Shown here: positions 42,671 to 42,763 of the stretch, one piece after another
Layout of the letters: every line of letters begins with the position of its first letter
Position numbering within the stretch: position 1 is the stretch's first letter
Origin: Sediminimonas qiaohouensis DSM 21189
GTDB lineage: Bacteria > Pseudomonadota > Alphaproteobacteria > Rhodobacterales > Rhodobacteraceae
Direction of reading: 5' to 3'
Length of the DNA stretch: 42,763 nt
NCBI RefSeq assembly: GCF_000423645.1
Contig: NZ_AUIJ01000023.1
Coordinates: forward strand, 1 to 42,763
Made by a program: the position numbers and the translations under genes
The notes under the pieces: model-generated
Database searches by the model: none
Told to the model about the DNA's origin: nothing
What the model saw: only the letters and a program-made list of their open reading frames with translations

Positions 42671-42763
42671 TTACATATCCGGGTAAATCGGGAATTTTTC
42701 GCACATCTTCTCGACGCCTTCGCGGACGGCTTTCTCGATCTCGGCGTTGGCGTCTTCGCCGTT
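42671..42763 (-). CDS. glyA: Serine hydroxymethyltransferase GlyA, C-terminal fragment
   Basis: The minus-strand frame is open from the window edge to TAA at 42671-42673 and gives 30 residues, beginning NGEDANAEIEKAVREGVEK and ending CEKFPIYPDM. The C-terminus (R/K)FPIYP(D/E)x preceded by an NGEDxNAE helix is typical of alphaproteobacterial GlyA. GlyA converts serine and tetrahydrofolate to glycine and 5,10-methylene-THF, which links to the serine genes in this window. The rest lies to the right of the window. Confidence 0.85.
   Translation of the reverse strand, partial: NGEDANAEIEKAVREGVEKMCEKFPIYPDM

Noticed and set aside
1-42763. CRISPR arrays, tRNA or rRNA genes, prophage or defence genes
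   Set aside because: No regularly spaced repeats, no tRNA T-arm or acceptor patterns, and no phage, restriction or toxin-antitoxin proteins were found by reading; a tRNAscan or Rfam search could still reveal a small RNA.

Overview
This window is a stretch of alphaproteobacterial chromosome, almost certainly Rhodobacteraceae (Roseobacter-like). The grounds are the high G+C content, the gene order rsfS-rlmH-gpmI-envC-ctpA-rppH, a MetH-independent serine cluster serB / serC-serA with a serC-type leader, a Hint-domain protein, an IalB-family protein, and intergenic repeats of a kind common in this family. No genus can be named from the sequence alone. Most of the window is core genome with tight spacing; the only mobile DNA is the right end of an IS5-family element at the left edge.

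Layout. 1-401: transposase tail, IS end and a hybrid open frame running into older flanking DNA. 724-7713: a MscS-type channel, then (behind a good sigma70-like promoter and a possible 18-codon leader peptide) rsfS and rlmH, followed by gpmI, an EnvC-like amidase activator, the S41 protease CtpA and RppH. 7739-13191 (minus): MltB-type lytic transglycosylase, RNase R, a DUF2064 transferase, and DapE. 13550-17144: a Hint-domain protein lacking the usual cysteine, a small conserved-looking protein, DapD, a LOG-family protein and a 68-residue protein. 17267-18957 (minus): an amidoligase overlapping a class I glutamine amidotransferase-like peptidase, a pair whose product is unknown. 19316-23670: RlmN, IalB-like protein, a Rhizobium etli AnsA/ReAV-type asparaginase, a secreted EF-hand protein and a methyltransferase. 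23671-27542: serB (minus), then serC-serA with structured RNA before and between the genes. 27601-31499: an orphan heme-copper-oxidase-like membrane protein, a thiolase, PBP1C. 31496-39370: a 1829-residue thioester-containing alpha-2-macroglobulin overlapping pbpC, and a divergent cytoplasmic hybrid histidine kinase. 39371-42763: YaaA, RecQ, YggT and the C-terminus of GlyA.

How the genes work together. Cell-wall biology recurs: DapD and DapE make meso-diaminopimelate, PBP1C and MltB build and cut peptidoglycan, EnvC activates amidases, and the macroglobulin probably guards the periplasm together with PBP1C. A second theme is serine and one-carbon supply (SerA, SerC, SerB, GlyA), and a third is RNA and ribosome maintenance (RsfS, RlmH, RlmN, RNase R, RppH).

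I see no phage, CRISPR array, tRNA, rRNA or obvious defence island. The least explained pieces are the amidoligase/amidotransferase pair with a possible small basic peptide next to it, the pair of serC-serA hairpins whose tips are mutually complementary, the Arg-rich leader ahead of rsfS, and the Cys-less Hint protein.
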